In this document: positions 44,193 to 53,286 of the stretch, one piece after another
Layout: the number at the start of each line of letters is the position of its first letter
Position numbering within the stretch: position 1 is the stretch's first letter
DNA from: DLKC01 sp002478885
GTDB lineage: Bacteria; Bacteroidota; Bacteroidia; Chitinophagales; Chitinophagaceae
DNA: 64,000 bases
NCBI GenBank assembly: GCA_046329585.1
Contig: JAXLUI010000002.1
Span: forward strand, 1,426,001-1,490,000
Direction of reading: 5' to 3'
The notes under the pieces: model-generated
The model's input: the letters and a program-made list of their open reading frames with translations, nothing else
Database searches by the model: none
What the model was told of the DNA's origin: nothing
Position numbers and translations under genes: made by a program

Positions 44193-45509
44193 TTATTGAT
44201 TAACCAACCCGGCTTTTTGTAAAAGCGTCTGATAAGATACATACACATCAGCCCTTGCCAGAACAAGATTAAGCCTTGCCCTGAGTTGTGCCACATCTGC
44301 ATCCAGCAGGTCTGTGAGTGTAAGCAGGCTGTTGTCGTATTTATTTTTACTGATACGATAGTTTTCAGTTGATTGCTCCACTTCTTTTTTCAATACGTCA
44401 ATTTTTTTGAGGCCGGAATAATAATCGGCATAAGCCTTATTGATAGAAAAGTGAATATCGTCGAGCAGCATCGCCTCGGTCGCCAGCAGTTGTTGCTCTT
44501 TTGCTTTGGCCTGTTCCACCTTTGCATTAGTTTTCCATAGACTCGACAAACTGTATTTAACTCCTACACCTACGTTCAATGCATTGGTGATACTCATAAA
44601 TTTTGGCAGGTCTGCGGCCAGGTAACCCCCGGTTAATGCGACAGAAGGATAGTAGTCTGCCTTCGCAGACTTAACGCCTGCCTCAGCGGCTTTCTTTCTG
44701 TTATCAAGGGCTTTCATATCGTACCTGTTCTGCACAGCAATCTGTTCGTACTCTTCAATAGTTTTTACTTCAGCAGGCTGTTTAAAGGAGCTTGAATCCA
44801 AAATCAGTTGGGTCGCTTCGGGCAAACCCAGCATCAGGTTCATATTAACCTGCGCAAGTTGTATGTCGTTTTCAGCATCAAGCAGGCCAAGCTCAAATTG
44901 CGAGGTCTGCAACTGTGCCTTTAACAGGTCATTTCGCGCAAGTAGGCCATTCCTTTCCAGGTTACTGAAATCCGTGTCCCTCTTTCTTGATTCGACGAGA
45001 TTTTGGTTAACAAGTTGAGCAGCAATGCTGGCCTTGTAAAGATTTACATATGCCGAAATGGTATTCAGTATAACAGCTTCTTTATCGTTGTCTGCATCCA
45101 GCAAGCTGGCTTTTTCAAGATATTTGGCCGACTCTATACCAAATTTTATTTTAAACCCTGTGAAAATAGGATACGAAATATTCGCAGAACCATAGATTGT
45201 CTGGTTAATGTTTAGAGGTGCTGCGGCTGCGGAATCTTTATTATAAGAGTGCACCGTAGCATTACTCAATTGCAAAAAATTGACGCCTATGCTCGCATCA
45301 GGCAGCCTGGCCTGGGTTGCCTGTTTTGCCACAGCAACAGCTTCGGCAACTCTTGCCTTGCTCAATTGCAGTTGCTTGCTGTTTTTAATACTCAGTTCGA
45401 CAGCTTCGCCGAGTGTTAACGGTTTGTTTTGCTGCCCGAAGATGCTGGTCATCGCCAGCAGTAATGGCAACAATATCAAAGAAAAAAACACACGATGCTT
45501 GTTATTCAT
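44193..45509 (-). CDS. TolC-family outer-membrane efflux protein
   Basis: 438 residues with an N-terminal signal peptide (MNNKHRVFFSLILLPLLLAMTSIFG). Two repeated coiled-coil/strand halves are seen, with LTLGEAVELSIKNSKQLQLSKARV at the start and SALKK-like NKAYADYYSGLKKIDVLKKEVEQS later, and LLTLTDLLDADVAQLRARLNLVLARADVYVSY at the end. It forms the outer channel of the efflux complex. It is the first gene of the efflux operon, with a TetR-type operator 32 bases upstream. Confidence 0.93.
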   Translation of the reverse strand: MNNKHRVFFSLILLPLLLAMTSIFGQQNKPLTLGEAVELSIKNSKQLQLSKARVAEAVAVAKQATQARLPDASIGVNFLQLSNATVHSYNKDSAAAAPLNINQTIYGSANISYPIFTGFKIKFGIESAKYLEKASLLDADNDKEAVILNTISAYVNLYKASIAAQLVNQNLVESRKRDTDFSNLERNGLLARNDLLKAQLQTSQFELGLLDAENDIQLAQVNMNLMLGLPEATQLILDSSSFKQPAEVKTIEEYEQIAVQNRYDMKALDNRKKAAEAGVKSAKADYYPSVALTGGYLAADLPKFMSITNALNVGVGVKYSLSSLWKTNAKVEQAKAKEQQLLATEAMLLDDIHFSINKAYADYYSGLKKIDVLKKEVEQSTENYRISKNKYDNSLLTLTDLLDADVAQLRARLNLVLARADVYVSYQTLLQKAGLVNQ

Positions 45510-45540
45510 AAGTAATAATTGCTTTAGTCTTCTAAAAAAA

Positions 45541-45554
45541 TGAATAATAATTCA
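45541..45554. promoter_or_regulatory. Candidate TetR operator at the efflux operon
   Basis: TGAATAATAATTCA has 5-bp exact arms (TGAAT / ATTCA) around four bases, the same form and spacing as the site upstream of tetR. It lies between the TetR stop and the TolC-gene start, just downstream of a near-consensus -7 box (TAATTTTTG on the minus strand, 45563-45571). Confidence 0.6.
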
Positions 45555-45568
45555 GTTTTACACAAAAA

Positions 45569-46141
45569 TTAAGCCTTAATGCCGTCCCAACACATTTGAA
45601 AATTCTGATCCATTAACTCAACGCTGAGCTTCTTGTTAAAATAAACAACTCTCTTTGCAACTTCATTAATGCCACCAATCATAAAAGTGAGCAGCCAGAA
45701 AGTATCAATATTTTTAATCAGGTGTTCCCGCTTGCCCCGGTTAAGTAACTCCAGTAAGGGGTCAAACATTTTTTTAAGGGTTATTTTGGTGTCTTCATCA
45801 ATAAAAGGTGAATGAAAACACTGTTCTATAAAAATGCTTTCAGGAAAACGGGAAAGCCTGTGCTGCAGTATGTTTGACCAGATCGTACGAAAACCGACCT
45901 TAAATGGATCCCGGACACTGTAATCTTTAAAAAAATTACTGGCCGAATTCTTTACACATACATCAAAAAGGCGAATAATCAGTTCATCCTTGTTTTGAAA
46001 ATAAATATATAAAGTCCCTGTCGCCACTCCTGCTTCCTTCGCTACAGCCTGCATGGTAATGCCGGCCAGACCGCTTGCCTTCACCAACTTTAGGGTTGCA
46101 GCATAAATGTCGTTGATCTTATTATCATCTTTTATTTTCAC
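45569..46141 (-). CDS. TetR-family repressor of the efflux operon
   Basis: 190 residues. The start is GTG 46141, as no ATG is available before the DNA-binding region. The helix-turn-helix is at residues about 10-55: AATLKLVKASGLAGITMQAV, then AKEAGVATGTLYIYFQNKDEL. The C-terminal ligand domain is not specific to a known subclass. It lies directly upstream of the TolC-HlyD-MFS genes in the same direction (59-base gap). A palindrome at its own promoter and a related one before the TolC gene suggest it represses both itself and the pump. Confidence 0.9.
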   Translation of the reverse strand: MKIKDDNKINDIYAATLKLVKASGLAGITMQAVAKEAGVATGTLYIYFQNKDELIIRLFDVCVKNSASNFFKDYSVRDPFKVGFRTIWSNILQHRLSRFPESIFIEQCFHSPFIDEDTKITLKKMFDPLLELLNRGKREHLIKNIDTFWLLTFMIGGINEVAKRVVYFNKKLSVELMDQNFQMCWDGIKA

Positions 46142-46145
46142 GTCG

Positions 46146-46153
46146 CAAATATA
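46146..46153 (-). promoter_or_regulatory. Candidate -7 box for tetR
   Basis: The minus strand reads TATATTTG, and the GTG start at 46141 follows after only four bases. The expected transcription start falls on or beside that codon, suggesting a leaderless or very short 5' end. Confidence 0.5.
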
Positions 46154-46171
46154 AATGAATAAATATTCATT
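46154..46171. promoter_or_regulatory. Perfect palindrome, tetR autoregulatory operator
   Basis: AATGAATA (46154-46161) and TATTCATT (46164-46171) are exact reverse complements around AA. The core TGAAT-N4-ATTCA is shared with 45541-45554. It directly abuts the upstream edge of the tetR -7 box, so bound repressor would block RNA polymerase. Confidence 0.7.
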
Positions 46172-46494
46172 AAAGAATTAAAAATTGGGCCTTGCTCTTT
46201 TTTGCAAAGCCAGCCTCATGTGTCTATGTGGATGTTACCTCCGGACATAGATCCTTATGAACAAAGAGTGCAAGAAAAGCTGTTGAGAGAATTAGGCAGT
46301 AGATAGTCACGCCTGCCAGGTCAGCCATAGCGATCACAAATCATACTTCCTGTGCAAAAGAGTGACGGAATCGACGTTTATGTCTTATTGTGTACGCAGC
46401 TTTTTTACATCAATTTACCGGTTACGAAATGAAAACTAAAAATTGTTAATATTATAAACTCACTTTAACTTTAAGTGCCTTTAAGCAACCAACC

Positions 46495-48060
46495 ATGAGA
46501 TTTTACGTAACCCCGGGTGAACTCACAAAGAAGCGCAATATTGAATTATTAACTGCCGCTGACAATAAGATTGAAATCCACTCTGATACAGGCATCACAA
46601 AAGAGCAACTGGTGAAGTTAGAAAAGGCGTTACAAGCAAAAGTTGTATACCCGTGGTCGGCTGGATATAACGAGGACAAAAGAGAATTCAATGATGTTTA
46701 TCCGGCTAATCCTTTGTTAATTGTGTATGTCGCTAGCTACCAGGACATTCAGGTGTGCCTTGAATTTGCGCGCAACTATAAATTGACAACGGCAATTCGC
46801 AGCGGCAGGCACAGTCTTGCCGATTATTCTGTTTGTGATGGGATGGTTATTGACATCAGCCTTTTGAAGAGCGTTTTTGTAGATACAACAAACCAAACCG
46901 TGTGGGTTCAGGCTGGGGTCACCTTTGCCGAGTTGAACCCGGCTTTGGAATTTTATGGTATGCATTTGCCAGGGGGAGGATGTCCAACTGTTTCTGTTGC
47001 GGGTTATATGCAAGGGGGTGGTTATGGCCTTACCTCGCGTAATTTTGGAATTCAATCAGATTGTGTACTTGAGTTTACAATGATCCTGGCGGATGGAAGC
47101 GTAGTGATAGCCAACGCAAATCAAAACAGCGACCTGTTTTGGGCGGTACGTGGCGGGACAGGCGGTAACTTTGGCGTACTTGTAAGCATAAAATATAAAA
47201 TATTTCCATTGGGATTAATATGGGGTATTTCTATTACCTGGGATTTTGAAACCGATACAACCAATGCTGCTCAGGCGCTACACGTCATACAGGAAAATTA
47301 CCTTACTGGTTTTCAATACCCCAACCTTGGCATAGAAACGCTCGTTTACACCGATATTTCTGGTGATGGCCATAAGAAAGTACGATTCGGAGGCGGTTTT
47401 CTTGGCAATGAAGATCAATTGAATACTGCAATCACTGCTTTAATGGACGTGCCAGGGGCGACAGTTGTTTTTAAGCAACAAGGCAGGTATTCTGATATAA
47501 ATAATAAGATACTTGAAGGAATACCCGCTATTCCCCAAAAAGAGCTGCCTACTATTAAATTTTATGGACGCAGCACTTACATCGCCCGTTCACTCAGTGT
47601 TAATGACTATAAAAACATATTGCAATTCTTTAAAACCGTTCCTAACACTTATGGTATGTTAGACCTGGAAGGTTATGGAGGCGCAATAAATCAATATCCC
47701 GTGGAACTGTCTTCATTTATCCACCGCAATGCGATCATGAACTTTTATAGTATCGTGTTTTTTGATAAGGTTACCAATGACCAGGAAAAAAACAGGCTTT
47801 GGCTTATTTCTTTTTTCGAATTTATGGACCAATACAGTAACGGGCATTCTTACCAAAATTATCCTAACAGGGATCAAACCGGATATCAATGGGCATACTG
47901 GGGACCTTACTATCAGCAACTGGTTGCCATCAAACAAAAATATGACCCACATAATTTTTTCCACTATCAACAATCTATTGGTACGCCTATAAGCACTCAT
48001 TCTAAAAAGAAACAACTAACATTGTTCGATAATACCCCCATTATTTGTGAGAATTTCTAA
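46495..48060 (+). CDS. Berberine-bridge-type FAD oxidoreductase
   Basis: 521 residues. The PCMH-type FAD domain shows VAS/YQDIQVCLEFARNYKLTTAIRSGRHSLADYS with His106, and PGGGCPTVSVAGYMQGGGYG with Cys163. This pair binds FAD at both the 8-alpha and C6 positions (bicovalent), as in berberine-bridge enzymes and oligosaccharide oxidases. The C-terminal BBE element is HNFFHYQQSIG. It has no signal peptide. It oxidises an unknown alcohol, sugar or alkaloid-like substrate with oxygen. The next gene starts inside its last codons (14-base overlap). Confidence 0.9.
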   Translation: MRFYVTPGELTKKRNIELLTAADNKIEIHSDTGITKEQLVKLEKALQAKVVYPWSAGYNEDKREFNDVYPANPLLIVYVASYQDIQVCLEFARNYKLTTAIRSGRHSLADYSVCDGMVIDISLLKSVFVDTTNQTVWVQAGVTFAELNPALEFYGMHLPGGGCPTVSVAGYMQGGGYGLTSRNFGIQSDCVLEFTMILADGSVVIANANQNSDLFWAVRGGTGGNFGVLVSIKYKIFPLGLIWGISITWDFETDTTNAAQALHVIQENYLTGFQYPNLGIETLVYTDISGDGHKKVRFGGGFLGNEDQLNTAITALMDVPGATVVFKQQGRYSDINNKILEGIPAIPQKELPTIKFYGRSTYIARSLSVNDYKNILQFFKTVPNTYGMLDLEGYGGAINQYPVELSSFIHRNAIMNFYSIVFFDKVTNDQEKNRLWLISFFEFMDQYSNGHSYQNYPNRDQTGYQWAYWGPYYQQLVAIKQKYDPHNFFHYQQSIGTPISTHSKKKQLTLFDNTPIICENF

Positions 48061-50005
48061 ATTTTCTTCGATTTTATTATGCCTCTGGGTAAGTTCATTT
48101 TCATTATTTGCCCAACAGCCTTTAGAAATCAATAAAGGCGAGCGTACGTTTGTAGGCAGGAACATGGAGTACTATATTGACACAACCCACAAAGCAGGGA
48201 TTCAAGATGTACTTAATAAAACATTTACCCCCTGTCAAACAGAAATACTGAATCTGGGCAACACGCCTCATACAGTTTGGATGCGGTTTTCGATTTTCAG
48301 TAAAACGGAGAATGAACTTTACCTTGAAATAAATGCTCCCCTGCTTAGCCATCTGGAGACATTTGAAGTATATGGTGACTCCGCGAAACTCTTATTTACA
48401 GGTGGATCGGATAAGTACTTCCATGAAAGACCCATTGCGTCAGAAAACTGGTTGTTTGATTTACAACTTAAAGACAGTGCAAAAACTACAATTTACATAA
48501 AGGCCCAAAGCATTTATCCTTTTCAAATTCCAATCGCCATATCATCCAAAAACAAATTTGTAGAACACAATGAGTTGAACATTTTGTTTTGGGGGGTTTA
48601 TATGGGTATTATGCTCTTTGCATTTATCTATAATCTATTTATTTATTTATCGGTGAGGGAACGCAGCTATCTTTATTACCTGCTGTATATATTATTTTCA
48701 GTGGCATTTTATGCAGGGCTAGAGGGTTTTGGATTTCAATTTTTATGGCCCAATATTCCGGGAATTAACCCAATGATCCCCATTTTTGTAAGCATTACCA
48801 ATTGTTTGATAATACTTTTTACGCTACGTTTTCTCAACATCAGTAAAGATCAAAAAATACTCTTTAACGCCGGGCGCATATTCATTGTTATATTTATCCT
48901 GCTGGCCTTATTAAATCTTGCAGGAGTATTTGTAGTGGCGCTTGCTCTGTCACAATTATTCAGCTTGTTGGTATGCATTTATTTTATTGCCGCCGGCATT
49001 ATTAGCTTAAAACGAGGTATTCACACTGCAAAATATTTCCTCATTGGGTGGTCCGCTTTTCTGGTTTTGGTAATTCTGTTCATTCTTACACTCAACAACG
49101 TAGTACCAAGCAACTTCTTTAATACACACGGCATATTTATGGGGCATATGGCCGAGGTTGTGCTGCTTTCCTTTGCACTTGCTGACCGCATTAATATTTT
49201 GAAAAAAGAGAATGAAAAAAAGCAGGAAGAAATTATTATTCAACTTGAGGAAAACCACGAACTGCAAACAAAAGTAAACCGCGAGCTTGAACAAAAAGTA
49301 ACCGAAAGAACAGCCGAAGTTGTTGCTGAAAAAATAAAAGTTGAAAAGCAAAAAAAGCGAAGCGATGATTTACTGCTGAACATTTTACCCGAAGAAGTTG
49401 CTGAGGAGTTGAAGGCAAAAGGCAGTGCTGAGGCGCAGTTTATTGATGAAGCTACTGTTTTATTCACCGACTTTAAAGAATTTACGCAGCTGTCAGAAAA
49501 ACTTACTCCTAAAGAACTGGTATCAGAAATAAACGAATGCTTTTCGGCCTTTGACCACATTATGGGGAAGTTCGGCGTCGAAAAAATAAAAACGATTGGC
49601 GACTCTTACATGGCCGCAGGTGGCCTGCCAATCACCAATACCACCCATGCCTGCGATGTGGTAAATGCAGCTTTGGAAATTCAAAAGTTCATGCTGCAGC
49701 ACAAAGCCAAAAGAGCATCGGAAGGAAGATTATTTTTCGAAGTAAGAATAGGTGTTCATAGCGGGCCGGTTGTGGCGGGTATTGTAGGCGTTAAAAAATT
49801 CTCTTATGATATATGGGGAGATACCGTTAATACTGCCAGCCGCATGGAAAGTAGCGGAGAAGTGGGACGGGTAAATATAAGCGGAGCTACTTTTGCGCTG
49901 GTTAAAGATAAATTCAACTGTGTTTACCGTGGCAAAATTAAGGCTAAAGGCAAGGGTGAAATCGATATGTATTTTATAGACGACAGCGTAAATCCTGATA
50001 AGTAA
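48047..50005 (+). CDS. 7TM receptor adenylate cyclase
   Basis: 652 residues with a GTG start inside the end of the FAD oxidoreductase gene. A signal peptide (ILLCLWVSSFSLFAQQ) is followed by a 7TMR-DISM extracellular sensor (about 30-170), seven membrane helices (about 178-385), a coiled coil (about 386-440) and a class III cyclase domain (about 450-645). Metal-binding Asp475 and Asp519 (VLFTDFKEF, IKTIGDSYMA) and the transition-state Asn595 and Arg599 (GDTVNTASRM) are intact. Lys515 and Asp588 (YDIWGD) specify adenine, so it probably makes cAMP in response to an external ligand. The overlap suggests translational coupling with the oxidoreductase. Confidence 0.92.
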   Translation: MRISKFSSILLCLWVSSFSLFAQQPLEINKGERTFVGRNMEYYIDTTHKAGIQDVLNKTFTPCQTEILNLGNTPHTVWMRFSIFSKTENELYLEINAPLLSHLETFEVYGDSAKLLFTGGSDKYFHERPIASENWLFDLQLKDSAKTTIYIKAQSIYPFQIPIAISSKNKFVEHNELNILFWGVYMGIMLFAFIYNLFIYLSVRERSYLYYLLYILFSVAFYAGLEGFGFQFLWPNIPGINPMIPIFVSITNCLIILFTLRFLNISKDQKILFNAGRIFIVIFILLALLNLAGVFVVALALSQLFSLLVCIYFIAAGIISLKRGIHTAKYFLIGWSAFLVLVILFILTLNNVVPSNFFNTHGIFMGHMAEVVLLSFALADRINILKKENEKKQEEIIIQLEENHELQTKVNRELEQKVTERTAEVVAEKIKVEKQKKRSDDLLLNILPEEVAEELKAKGSAEAQFIDEATVLFTDFKEFTQLSEKLTPKELVSEINECFSAFDHIMGKFGVEKIKTIGDSYMAAGGLPITNTTHACDVVNAALEIQKFMLQHKAKRASEGRLFFEVRIGVHSGPVVAGIVGVKKFSYDIWGDTVNTASRMESSGEVGRVNISGATFALVKDKFNCVYRGKIKAKGKGEIDMYFIDDSVNPDK

Positions 50006-50105
50006 ATTTTCTTTATGATGCTTTTCCTTTCCTTGAATCTAACTAATGTGCAAGAGCTATCACAAATACACGTCGAATACAGGCAGCAATGAAAATATTT
50101 GTCAG

Positions 50106-51482
50106 TTACTTTCCGATACAAAACTTACTGAAAATGTAATCTAACTGGTCCTCATTCGTCACCTCCCCTGTGATCTCCCCAAGATAGTGAAGGCACCTGC
50201 GAATATCAGGAGTAATAAGGTCACCAGGAAGGTTTTCGCTCATCGCCTGCTTAATATCAGCAACGGATTTCGAAATCTCCAATAACGAAGTATAATGGCG
50301 TGCATTGGTCACAACAGTGCTTTCAGTATTGACCGCGCCGCGTATAACGCTTTCAACAAGACGCTCCTTCAGCAAATGCATATGAAAATGCAATTTCGCC
50401 GAAATAAACAGGATATTGTTACCGCTGAATTTTTGCTCAGCTGTTTCCAATGCCAGCGTGTCAACCTTGTTTCCCAGGAGAAGATAGTGCTCATTTAACC
50501 TGCCAATCTCAAAAACCGCCTCCGCCAATTCATTTGAACCTATGGTATTTACGTCAAAAAGGTAAAGCACGATATCGGCCTGTTTTAACTTCTCCAAACT
50601 CTTCTCCACGCCTATCGTCTCAATTACATCAGCACTTTCTCTTAAACCTGCCGTGTCAATTAGCCGGAATAAAATGCCGTCAATATTAATGACCTCCTCA
50701 ATAGTATCCCTTGTTGTCCCGGCGATCTCACTCACAATGGCGCGATTTTCATTCAGCAGGCTGTTTAGCAAGGTGGACTTCCCGGCGTTAGGCTTACCTA
50801 CAATCGCCACACTTACCCCATTTTTTATCACATTACCTAGCCTGAAAGAGCCAATCAATTCAGTAGTAATGGCTTCAATTTTCCCCAACAGTTCGTAAAA
50901 TCTGGTACGATCCGCGAATTCAACATCCTCCTGGCTAAAATCAAGTTCTAATTCAATCAACGCAGAAAACTGCAATAACTGGTCACGCAGTTCCTTTAAA
51001 ACGCTGGAGAATCCACCACGAATATTATGCAATGCTGTCTTATGTGCCGCCGCCGCATTACTGGCTATCAGGTCAGCAACAGCTTCGGCCTGTGTAAGGT
51101 CAAGTTTGCCATTAATAAAAGCACGCTGAGTAAATTCCCCGGGCTTGGCCAGCCTCGCGCCATGCTTAACAATCGAGTGGATAATCTTCTCTTGCACGTA
51201 GGGAGAACCATGACAGGATATCTCAATAACATCTTCGCCTGTATAACTTTTCGGCCCCCTGAATACAGCTACTACCACTTCATCCAGCAACTCGCTCTCG
51301 TCCTTTAAAAGGCCAACATGCAACGTGTGCGATTTAACCTGCGTAATATCCTTCGAGGGAAACAACGCGTTGGCAATGGTAAAAGCATCCGGACCACTTA
51401 TCCTGATTACGGCAATAGCGCCAATGCCATGCGCGGTAGCAAGCGCAACAATAGTATCGTCCCAACCAGTTAATTTCATCAT
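50106..51482 (-). CDS. mnmE: tRNA modification GTPase MnmE
   Basis: 458 residues, standard length. With MnmG it modifies the wobble uridine of several tRNAs. The N-terminal tetrahydrofolate domain has DTIVALATAHGIGAIAVIRISGP. The GTPase domain includes GKPNAGKSTLLNSLL, SEIAGTTRDTIEE, DTAGLRES and LGNKVD. The C-terminus ends in the catalytic FCIGK. It is convergent with the cyclase gene (100-base gap) and followed upstream by a repeat-bearing region. Confidence 0.97.
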   Translation of the reverse strand: MMKLTGWDDTIVALATAHGIGAIAVIRISGPDAFTIANALFPSKDITQVKSHTLHVGLLKDESELLDEVVVAVFRGPKSYTGEDVIEISCHGSPYVQEKIIHSIVKHGARLAKPGEFTQRAFINGKLDLTQAEAVADLIASNAAAAHKTALHNIRGGFSSVLKELRDQLLQFSALIELELDFSQEDVEFADRTRFYELLGKIEAITTELIGSFRLGNVIKNGVSVAIVGKPNAGKSTLLNSLLNENRAIVSEIAGTTRDTIEEVINIDGILFRLIDTAGLRESADVIETIGVEKSLEKLKQADIVLYLFDVNTIGSNELAEAVFEIGRLNEHYLLLGNKVDTLALETAEQKFSGNNILFISAKLHFHMHLLKERLVESVIRGAVNTESTVVTNARHYTSLLEISKSVADIKQAMSENLPGDLITPDIRRCLHYLGEITGEVTNEDQLDYIFSKFCIGK

Positions 51483-51530
51483 TGTAATACCTGTTTTTAT
51501 AGACCCGGCTTAAGCCCGGAACCCGGCTTC

Positions 51531-51689
51531 GTTGCGTCGCACACTTGTGCGCCATCGCCTTATTGAACAATTCCCGGGTCCCATGGCTGCCTCCAAAGTA
51601 CGATAATAGGTTGCCTATTGGGGATAGTCAGTTACGTTAAAATTTATTAAAGCTGATTTTTTATCAAAAGTACAAGAGTGCGACGCAAG
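51531..51689. repeat. Dispersed inverted repeat, paired arms (C/C type)
   Basis: The left arm at 51531-51550 (GTTGCGTCGCACACTTGTGC) and right arm at 51670-51689 (GTACAAGAGTGCGACGCAAG) have a 119-base spacer, the widest in the window. It is about 117 bases past the tonB stop, beyond its terminator. Confidence 0.88.
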
Positions 51690-51762
51690 AAAAGTCAAAT
51701 AGCGATGGAAAGCCGGTTAACAAAATTTCCTATACTTTTTTTGCAAACGGTCAGATACAAAA

Positions 51763-51787
51763 AAAGCTCCCGAATATCGGGAGCTTT
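51763..51787 (-). terminator. Terminator of the exbB-exbD-exbD-tonB operon
   Basis: On the minus strand AAAGCTCCCGA (51787-51777) pairs with TCGGGAGCTTT (51773-51763), an 11-bp perfect stem with a three-base loop, followed by a T run. It begins 19 bases after the tonB stop. Confidence 0.9.
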
Positions 51788-51805
51788 AAAGCTAGTTTGA
51801 AGATA

Positions 51806-52636
51806 CTATCCTTCTGTAACCTGGAAGGTAATGCTCTGCTTTTGGCGATAGATTACATTACGTCCGTTCTGTACAGCTGGAGTCCAGGCTGGTCCTTTTT
51901 TAATTACACGCACTGCTTCTTCGGAAGTGCCGTAACCGGGATCATTAAGGGCTTGCACTTCAGAAATGTTGCCATTCTTGTCAACGAGAAAGGAAACAAT
52001 AACAGTATAGTTGCCCGGAGGCGCTCCGTTATCAACAGGTGCGTTACTATTAAGGTTTCTTTCCAGGTATTTAGACCATGCAGAAGATCCACCGGGGAAC
52101 TTAGCTTCGATCTGTACCGTTTTGAATTCCTTATCGTAATCTTCCTCCTGTGTTTTCGGGGCTTCAACCTGTCCGGTACTCTGCTCAACAGGGGGTGCAA
52201 CAACATCTGTTTTTTCACCTTCCTGGTTAATTGTACCGATTTTGGTATCCTCCAGTTTCTCTGTCTCTGGCGGTTTCTCCTCTGGTTTCACTTCCTCATC
52301 TTTTACAATTTTAGGAGGTGTGAATTTAGTGATCTCAACCTTGGGAGGTTCTTGTTTTGGTGGCGGCGGTGGCGGTGGCTCAGGCTTTTTCTCATCCTGC
52401 TTCACATCGGCAAGTTGCACATCCTGAACAAGTATCTGTGTTTTCTTTTCAGGAGCCACAAATTTTGCCAGCACAGTGCTTAGAAAAATAATCATACAAA
52501 CAGCGAGCATTCCCACAATCGCGGTAATGATACGCTTGTTGTAAGTTTTCCTGAGCTCATATGCCCCATACTCTTTGTTTCTGCCTTCAAAAATAATATC
52601 AAGTATGTCGGCAGTTAAAATTTTATTTATATCCAT
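51806..52636 (-). CDS. tonB: TonB energy-transducing protein
   Basis: 276 residues. One membrane helix (IITAIVGMLAVCMIIFLSTVL, about 35-55) anchors it in the inner membrane. A Pro-rich spacer follows (EPPPPPPPKQEPPKVE, about 86-105, then acidic EEKPPETEKLE). The C-terminal TonB domain (about 190-276) has YLERNLNSNAPVDNGAP, VSFLVDKNGNISEVQALND and the closing YRQKQSITFQV. It passes energy from ExbB-ExbD to outer-membrane receptors. It is last in the operon. The gene has an unusually long flexible linker between helix and C-terminal domain. Confidence 0.94.
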   Translation of the reverse strand: MDINKILTADILDIIFEGRNKEYGAYELRKTYNKRIITAIVGMLAVCMIIFLSTVLAKFVAPEKKTQILVQDVQLADVKQDEKKPEPPPPPPPKQEPPKVEITKFTPPKIVKDEEVKPEEKPPETEKLEDTKIGTINQEGEKTDVVAPPVEQSTGQVEAPKTQEEDYDKEFKTVQIEAKFPGGSSAWSKYLERNLNSNAPVDNGAPPGNYTVIVSFLVDKNGNISEVQALNDPGYGTSEEAVRVIKKGPAWTPAVQNGRNVIYRQKQSITFQVTEG

Positions 52637-52688
52637 TTTTGAGGAATTTGTTTATAGTGATTCAAAATCCTGAAAATTCCATAAGCGA

Positions 52689-53243
52689 TTATTGACCGGC
52701 AGGGGCTGGTTCACCTTCTGTGATCCTGATAAGCTTATCTTCATCAGGAGTTATATCAACCAATGCGTAGCGCTTGATCATGTTAATAGACATTTCGTCG
52801 AGAATATCCACCACATTTTTATAAGTGCTTTCGTCATTAGGCTTAATAACTACAACTAGATCTGCAGTATCAGTTGTTTGCTTTTTGTGAATGATCACAT
52901 CACGGATCTCTTTGAAATTAGAAGACTTGAAATTTGTACCGGTGGCATCGGCTTTTAAAATCCCTTCATAGTAAAAAACGTTATTGTCCTTACCAAGAAG
53001 CAATGTCAATGCGCCAGACTCCTTAGCCTTATTCTGGTTTTCCGGCGTCGTTCTGTCGTCGGGCAAAAACAGTTTAAAAGCCGTTGGCTGGCTCATGGTA
53101 GTGGTGAAAATAAAGAAAGTGATCAGAAGAAAACCAAGGTCAACCATTGGAGTAAGGTCAACTCTTGTCGAAAGCTTCTTACCTTTTTTAACACCAGGTC
53201 CTTTCTTATGCCCACCTCCGCCGGAGGTATCCATTTCTGCCAT
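52689..53243 (-). CDS. exbD: ExbD-family biopolymer transport protein (second copy)
   Basis: 184 residues. The N-terminal TM helix carries the proton-channel Asp in RVDLTPMVDLGFLLITFFIF, the ExbD/TolR signature. The periplasmic part is a small globular domain ending VDITPDEDKLIRITEG. It is 43 bases after the first exbD and 52 before tonB. Many Bacteroidota carry two exbD genes in such operons. Confidence 0.95.
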   Translation of the reverse strand: MAEMDTSGGGGHKKGPGVKKGKKLSTRVDLTPMVDLGFLLITFFIFTTTMSQPTAFKLFLPDDRTTPENQNKAKESGALTLLLGKDNNVFYYEGILKADATGTNFKSSNFKEIRDVIIHKKQTTDTADLVVVIKPNDESTYKNVVDILDEMSINMIKRYALVDITPDEDKLIRITEGEPAPAGQ

Positions 53244-53286
53244 AGTGCTGAGATTTTTTTGTTATAAAATGATTTACGCAGAACAA

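Larger units (their letters stand above)
46142..46494. other. Intergenic region between tetR and the FAD oxidoreductase
   Basis: 353 bases between divergent genes. The tetR end holds the -7 box and operator (46146-46171). The remainder has no ORF of note and no clear promoter for the plus-strand gene. Confidence 0.55.
51483..51805. other. Intergenic region with wide repeat pair and tonB terminator
   Basis: 323 bases: the repeat pair 51531-51689 (arms 119 bases apart) and the tonB terminator (51763-51787). Several CCGG-containing segments (CCCGGCTTAAGCCCGG near 51505-51520) lie left of the pair. No coding sequence. Confidence 0.7.

Noticed and set aside
51797..52483. 228-codon plus-strand frame opposite tonB
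   Set aside because: Shadow of the tonB Pro/Lys-rich region; Phe/Arg/Gly-rich product without domains.
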